From NCBI RefSeq assembly GCF_000382445.1, contig NZ_KB905473.1:74517-138042 (forward strand): 63,526 nt of DNA, written 5' to 3'. The DNA comes from Phocaeicola massiliensis B84634 = Timone 84634 = DSM 17679 = JCM 13223. Its GTDB lineage: Bacteria > Bacteroidota > Bacteroidia > Bacteroidales > Bacteroidaceae. Under the pieces are notes generated by a model that was not told the origin of the DNA, ran no database searches, and saw nothing but the letters and a program-made list of their open reading frames with translations. This document shows, piece by piece, positions 59,409 to 63,526 of the stretch. Each line of letters starts with the position of its first letter. The first letter of the stretch is position 1. Position numbers and translations under genes: made by a program.

Positions 59409-61865
59409 ATGAACAAAAAGAATATTGTATTTTTTGCATTAAGTTTATTATTTGCTTTACCGCTTGGCGCACACAGTATAAAAATAAATACTGATTGGGA
59501 ATTCCAACGTTTGAAGAAGGAACAGAAACAGATTGAAATAAAGAATCAAGGTTCTGATTGGAGTTCGCAATTCAATATCCAGCATGTGGAGGCACAAAAT
59601 CAGGCTTTGGCAGTACATCCGGATACATTGAAGCAGGAATTTAATCAACTTTCGATGGGAAATTGGGAGAAGATTAATTTGCCTCATACTCCTTTTGTGG
59701 AACCGCTTGTTGTGCTTCATCAGTGGCAAGGGATATGCTATTATCGTAAGATACTCAATGTCAGTAAAAAAGAGATAGATAAGCAACTTTGGTTGGAGTT
59801 TGAAGGAGCAATGCATTTGGCTGATGTATGGGTGAATGGACAACACTTGATTCAGCATTCCGGTGGTTATACTCCATTTGTGGTGGATGTTACAGGGATG
59901 CTTCATGCCGACCGTGGCAACGAAATATTAGTACGTTTGGATAATCGTAATAATCCGCTTATACCTCCCGGAAAGCCTTTGGAAACCCTTGACTTTTGTT
60001 ACTATGGGGGATTGTATCGCGATGTGAATCTCATTGTAAAGCATCCTGTACATATTACTCATCCCATTATGGCAAATGAAGTAGCCGGTGGAGGAATATT
60101 TGTCACTTATCCTTACGTGTCGAAACAGGAAGCTGAGATAAAAGTGAAAACACAGGTAAGTAATAAGGTTGGGACGCAAAGACATCTGACTATACGACAT
60201 ACTCTTTATGAATGGAGTAAGAAGAAAGGACGCGGCAAGAAAGTGGCTTTGGTAGAAAGTCCGCTTGTTTTAGCTGCCGGCACTACACAGCACCATACGC
60301 AACAGTTTACCGTGAATAATCCTAAATTATGGTATCCGGATTCGCCGGCTCTTTATGTATTGCGCACTGAGGTGATGGATGGTAGGAAAGTTACTGACTG
60401 TGAGGATACACGTATCGGTATACGGCGTATTGAAATGACGCGCGAAAAGGGCTTTGTTATTAATGACAAACCTTTGAAACTGGAAGGAAGTAATCGGCAT
60501 CAGGAGTATCCTTATGTAGGGAATGCTATTTCCGATCAGGCGCAATACCGAGATATGTATCAGATACGTGATAATGGTTTTAATACGGTGCGTTTGGGAC
60601 ATTATCCGCAAGATCCATCTGTGCTGGAGGCTTGTGATGAGTTGGGGTTATTAGTTATTGAACCGATTCCTGGATGGCAGTTCTTCAATAAAGCACAGGG
60701 GTTCGTTGATCATACCTACAAAGATATTCGTGATTTGATACGTCGTGACCGTAATCATCCTTCTGTTATTATGTGGGAAACTACTCTTAATGAATCATGG
60801 CCTCCCAAAAGTTGGAAAGATCAAGCGGTGCGGATTGCTCATGAGGAGTTTCCCGGTGATCAATGTTACACATCGGGCGACACCTATGGATATGATGGTT
60901 TCGATGTATGTTATAATGATTGGAAGGAAGGATATAACCGTCCCAATACAACTTCAAAACCGGGATTTATCCGTGAATATTATGATTATGAATTTGGTGG
61001 TCATTATAGCACCACTCGCGTGACTCGTGGAGATGGTGACTATGCATTGATGCAGAATGCCTGGAATGCCCAGTGGAGTCATAACCGTTATCGTGCTTAT
61101 TATCCTTGGACTATTGGCGGGGCAGTGTGGAGTATGTATGATTATAATCGGGGATGTTGTGATAATATTTGTTACAGTGGTTTGGCCGATTTGTTCCGCT
61201 TACCCAAATTCGGTTTACTTTATTTCCGTACGCAGATGAAAGAAGGTACTTTTACACCTGCCGGGCCTATGACGTACGAAGTATTTATTAATAGCCATTG
61301 GTTGGAAGGTTCTTCAGATACACTGCAAGTATATGGCAATGTGGATGAGGTGAAATTGCAGCTTAACGGACGGGTGATAGCACGTCAATACCCTGATGAC
61401 AAACCATCAACTTCGGAATATGTATCTCGTCCTGATGGCGGAAATGCCGAGAATATCGACTTCTCTCCTTTTACATTTTTCAATGTCAACTGGGAGCGAG
61501 GTGAATTGAAAGCGATAGGATATAAGGATGGAAAAGCTGTGGCCGAACATGTTGTTCGTACACCGGGTGCGGTTGAGGCAATGGATATTACTTATTTTGA
61601 AAGTGGCGTGTCTGCTTCGTGCCGTGATTTGCTGATTGTTTATGTCAACTTGAAGGATTTGCAAGGTACCGGTTGTTTTGGAGAGAATAATCGTGAAGTG
61701 AAATTGGAAGTATTACAAGGTGGCGAGTTGCGTGGTCCGGCTACAATAAAAGCTGAAGCCGGCGTTGCTTCGTTTCTTGTGGCGACTACCGATTCTCCGA
61801 TGCTTGTGTTAAAAGCAGTTTCAGGAAATTTGGAAACTATGCGTAAGTTGAAACTGAAAAAGTGA
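59409..61865 (+). CDS. GH2 glycoside hydrolase (beta-galactosidase type)
   Basis: An 818-residue exported enzyme started at MNKKNIVFFALSLLF (59409), with signal peptide to about residue 20. Jelly-roll N-domain (GICYYRKILNVSKKEIDKQL, WVNGQHLIQHSGGYTPFVVD), immunoglobulin-like domain, and TIM barrel (GSNRHQEYPYVGNAISDQ; RLGHYPQDPSVLEACDELGL). The acid/base is Glu462 in TLNESWPP. The nucleophile is probably Glu523 in FIREYYDYEFGG, though Glu528 is close. A C-terminal DUF4982-like domain follows. Could be beta-galactosidase, beta-glucuronidase or beta-mannosidase; the sequence does not decide. It shares a promoter block with the sigma gene. Confidence 0.88.
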   Translation: MNKKNIVFFALSLLFALPLGAHSIKINTDWEFQRLKKEQKQIEIKNQGSDWSSQFNIQHVEAQNQALAVHPDTLKQEFNQLSMGNWEKINLPHTPFVEPLVVLHQWQGICYYRKILNVSKKEIDKQLWLEFEGAMHLADVWVNGQHLIQHSGGYTPFVVDVTGMLHADRGNEILVRLDNRNNPLIPPGKPLETLDFCYYGGLYRDVNLIVKHPVHITHPIMANEVAGGGIFVTYPYVSKQEAEIKVKTQVSNKVGTQRHLTIRHTLYEWSKKKGRGKKVALVESPLVLAAGTTQHHTQQFTVNNPKLWYPDSPALYVLRTEVMDGRKVTDCEDTRIGIRRIEMTREKGFVINDKPLKLEGSNRHQEYPYVGNAISDQAQYRDMYQIRDNGFNTVRLGHYPQDPSVLEACDELGLLVIEPIPGWQFFNKAQGFVDHTYKDIRDLIRRDRNHPSVIMWETTLNESWPPKSWKDQAVRIAHEEFPGDQCYTSGDTYGYDGFDVCYNDWKEGYNRPNTTSKPGFIREYYDYEFGGHYSTTRVTRGDGDYALMQNAWNAQWSHNRYRAYYPWTIGGAVWSMYDYNRGCCDNICYSGLADLFRLPKFGLLYFRTQMKEGTFTPAGPMTYEVFINSHWLEGSSDTLQVYGNVDEVKLQLNGRVIARQYPDDKPSTSEYVSRPDGGNAENIDFSPFTFFNVNWERGELKAIGYKDGKAVAEHVVRTPGAVEAMDITYFESGVSASCRDLLIVYVNLKDLQGTGCFGENNREVKLEVLQGGELRGPATIKAEAGVASFLVATTDSPMLVLKAVSGNLETMRKLKLKK

Positions 61866-61980
61866 TAAAAAAGTAGAGTGAAGAATTAGCATCGAAAAGA
61901 GATTTGGTAAATAATTATTTAATATCAAAAGCAATTGGTTCGGTTTGCAATAAATAGATTCCAATACTTATTTTCATGAT

Positions 61981-62034
61981 GAAGAGATGTGTTAAGGTCT
62001 TGTGTAATACAAATAACTTTCAACACATCTCTTC
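61981..62034. terminator. Bidirectional hairpin between GH2 and the convergent gene
   Basis: Perfect 13-bp arms GAAGAGATGTGTT (61981-61993) and AACACATCTCTTC (62022-62034) with a 28-nt loop that holds a smaller stem. It lies 3' of both converging genes. Only weak T-runs are present. Confidence 0.55.
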
Positions 62035-62051
62035 TTCGGTGTTTCATTTCT

Positions 62052-62468
62052 TTATTGGCCTGTATCCGCTTCTTTTTCGAGTATATAAATTACCTCTCCA
62101 TCCTTTTTGACAATCACTTTGCTTCCATTTGGATTAAGATTGAAAGGGGTGGTTTTGTCCGTTTTGTTGTCCACCACCATTAGGACATTCCCTTCTGCAA
62201 ACCGATTGATTTCTAGTTTTAAACTGGCATCGGGCATGGTGCGGTTCATCAGTAGGCTGTCGTTTACATATATCGCTATACTGTCGCCGGCAAAGTCTTT
62301 ACTTACTTCGATGTTATACACACCTTCGTAAGTGACTGCCTTATTCGCATCCCGCTTGAAACGGAAAGACATATAAAGGAAGATAATGACTACAGCCAAG
62401 ACTCCGAAGGCAAGTATGCCGTTGCCTATCATGAATTGTTTGTTGGTATTTAAACTGTTTTTACCCAT
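62052..62468 (-). CDS. Small membrane-anchored protein, unknown
   Basis: A 138-residue protein with one transmembrane helix at about residues 14-32 (IGNGILAFGVLAVVIIFLYM) and a beta-rich outer domain (VYNIEVSKDFAGDSIAIYVN; GSKVIVKKDGEVIYILEKEA). The family is not recognised. The start MGKNSLNT is only about 7 bp from a sequence that may be the end of the neighbouring insertion sequence, so the promoter and ribosome site may have been removed or replaced. Confidence 0.65.
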   Translation of the reverse strand: MGKNSLNTNKQFMIGNGILAFGVLAVVIIFLYMSFRFKRDANKAVTYEGVYNIEVSKDFAGDSIAIYVNDSLLMNRTMPDASLKLEINRFAEGNVLMVVDNKTDKTTPFNLNPNGSKVIVKKDGEVIYILEKEADTGQ

Positions 62469-62474
62469 AGTGTT

Positions 62475-63526
62475 CCTTAAATCCGCAACTCCATTCCCGA
62501 AGTGCTACCTACAAGAGAAATGGACTTTTGATTCGTAAGACAGCCATTAAGTCCTCGCGTCCGTTTCAATGCGCATACTATCCCCTTACCCCATAAAGCG
62601 ACTTGAGGCAATACGCAATCAGTGGCCATCAAGTGACGTAAATCATCCGGAAGAAGTTTTGAAGGCTTCTGCATATGCATGGTTGTCGGTGTAGATGTTC
62701 AGCACACATTGCCTTGCGGTCTTAATCCACTTGGCAGGTACTGAAATGAATTTGAAGACAAACGTCTTGATACGGCTGGTTTCCTTGAGCCCGAACTTCT
62801 TCACTTCAATCCTTTGCATGATGGCCTTGTAAAAATTGCGTATCAGTGCCGTCAGGAGCAGGAACACGGTATTTTCCGCCATGAAGGATTTAGGCAGTCT
62901 GCCCCATCCAAACCCATTGTTCATGTCATCAAAGATGCGTTCCTTGCCTCCACGCATGTTATAGAACTCCACGATGTCGCTCATGGATGATTCGTAATCG
63001 TTGGTCAGGATGCAGCGGTATGTATATTCCCCCTCCCACAGGTCAAGTCCACTGCCCATGCGTCTCTGTCTCTGGATTATCAGGCGATACGGTTTGCCTT
63101 TCCACTTCTCAACGAGAATGGAGTTCAACTCAAACACAATGCCGTTTATTTCTTCCCTCTTCCACCCCCTGAGCGCGAAGATGTCATCATAGAGCGAGCA
63201 GCAGCGGTTGGCACGTATGTAGAATGTCCTGCAATGCTTCCTGACCTCATCCACAATGTCTTCAGAGCATGAGCCGCAGTCGGCCCTGAAGCGGTTGACT
63301 GCCATTTTCTTTTCTTCAAGTCTCCCCAAAATCCTCTTTAGCGTGTCACCCTGGTGAAAGCGTACATTGGTGTTGCCGTCGCTGTTCTCTATGCCGACAA
63401 TCATGTCGCCGATAACGGCCACACCGGGCCTGTAACCAAGAAATTTCTTGTACGTGGGCTTTGCATCGTACTTCTCCGTCTCAATGAACTGGTGGTCAAA
63501 GTCAACGTCATACTCCCCGCCCTCTT
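62475..63526 (-). mobile_element. IS1380-type insertion sequence (partial)
   Basis: The element contains the transposase below and runs off the right edge. Its left end is placed tentatively at CCTTAAATCCGCAACTCC (from 62475), because that lies beyond the transposase stop, begins with CC as many IS1380 ends do, and stops just short of the next gene. The right inverted repeat is outside the window, so this boundary is a guess. Confidence 0.5.
62643..63526 (-). CDS. IS1380-family transposase (5' end outside window)
   Basis: The open frame continues to the window edge: EYDVDFDHQFIETEKYDAKP, then YKKFLGYRPGVAVIGDMIVG, NVRFHQGDTLKRILGRLE, MAVNRFRADCGSCSEDIVDE and CRTFYIRANRCCSLYDD. The C-terminal part has YNMRGGKERIFDDMNNGFG with WGRLPKSFMAENTVFLLLTA, including the YREK-like motif of DDE transposases. 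This is the C-terminal two thirds of a protein of about 430 residues. Its GC content is higher than that of its neighbours. The C-terminus appears natural and the copy intact as far as visible. Confidence 0.88.
   Translation of the reverse strand, partial: EGGEYDVDFDHQFIETEKYDAKPTYKKFLGYRPGVAVIGDMIVGIENSDGNTNVRFHQGDTLKRILGRLEEKKMAVNRFRADCGSCSEDIVDEVRKHCRTFYIRANRCCSLYDDIFALRGWKREEINGIVFELNSILVEKWKGKPYRLIIQRQRRMGSGLDLWEGEYTYRCILTNDYESSMSDIVEFYNMRGGKERIFDDMNNGFGWGRLPKSFMAENTVFLLLTALIRNFYKAIMQRIEVKKFGLKETSRIKTFVFKFISVPAKWIKTARQCVLNIYTDNHAYAEAFKTSSG

Overview
The window looks like a Bacteroides-type genome (Bacteroides or Phocaeicola; the species cannot be settled from sequence alone). The reasons are three SusC/SusD pairs, a hybrid two-component regulator, an ECF sigma/FecR pair, a CTnDOT-style integrase module, a Bacteroidales GG-leader peptide precursor, and many promoters with the Bacteroides -7 box TAnnTTTG. 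No rRNA, tRNA or CRISPR was recognised.

Layout. (1) 1-4,925: end of an integrated conjugative or mobilizable element (DUF3408 protein, two excisionase-like HTH proteins, RhuM-like protein, two tyrosine recombinases, probable attachment end with a 14-bp inverted repeat). (2) 5,040-6,340: AraC-type regulator, a promoter-bearing segment flanked by two copies of one 25-bp palindromic core in opposite orientation, and a nuclease/transposase remnant. (3) 6,366-16,800 (minus): polysaccharide utilisation locus with SusC, SusD, heparinase II/III-like lyase, GH88, alkaline-phosphatase-superfamily enzyme and DUF2264 protein, suggesting a uronic-acid-containing glycan. (4) 17,900-23,011 (plus): a second SusC/SusD pair, head to head with the first; then a repeat-rich intergenic region and a 1346-residue hybrid two-component regulator. 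(5) 28.1-44.4 kb: mostly housekeeping (DUF4491, Lrp, CNNM/CorC, NUDIX, TPR plus outer-membrane barrel, topA, aroK, speA, argB, ECF sigma with partner, DUF2807, DUF45 peptidase). (6) 44.5-49.9 kb: an apparently eroded RiPP locus (TPR-HTH regulator, broken DUF3244 gene, LanC-like fragment, GG-leader precursor, six-bladed propeller lipoprotein, glycosyltransferase). (7) 51.1-61.9 kb: ECF sigma, FecR anti-sigma, complete SusC and SusD, metallophosphoesterase and GH2 enzyme, a transenvelope-signalled glycan locus. (8) An IS1380-type transposase runs off the right end.

The most striking point is the head-to-head SusC pair. Both genes are intact over more than 1000 codons but lose their 5' ends at the same place, inside the carboxypeptidase-regulatory domain, at a nearly identical 74-bp block in inverted orientation. 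Upstream of it both show decayed domain remnants with a stop at the same codon. This is what silent cassettes of a SusC/SusD 'shufflon' should look like: the expressed N-terminus and promoter would be supplied by recombination from elsewhere.

Other structural signals are three intergenic arrays of exact 21-bp period (two helical turns) at distant sites, a 22-bp array carrying TACGTA palindromes, a 28-bp element shared by the FecR and SusC promoters of the sigma-controlled locus, and dispersed intergenic repeats of 61 and 35 bp.
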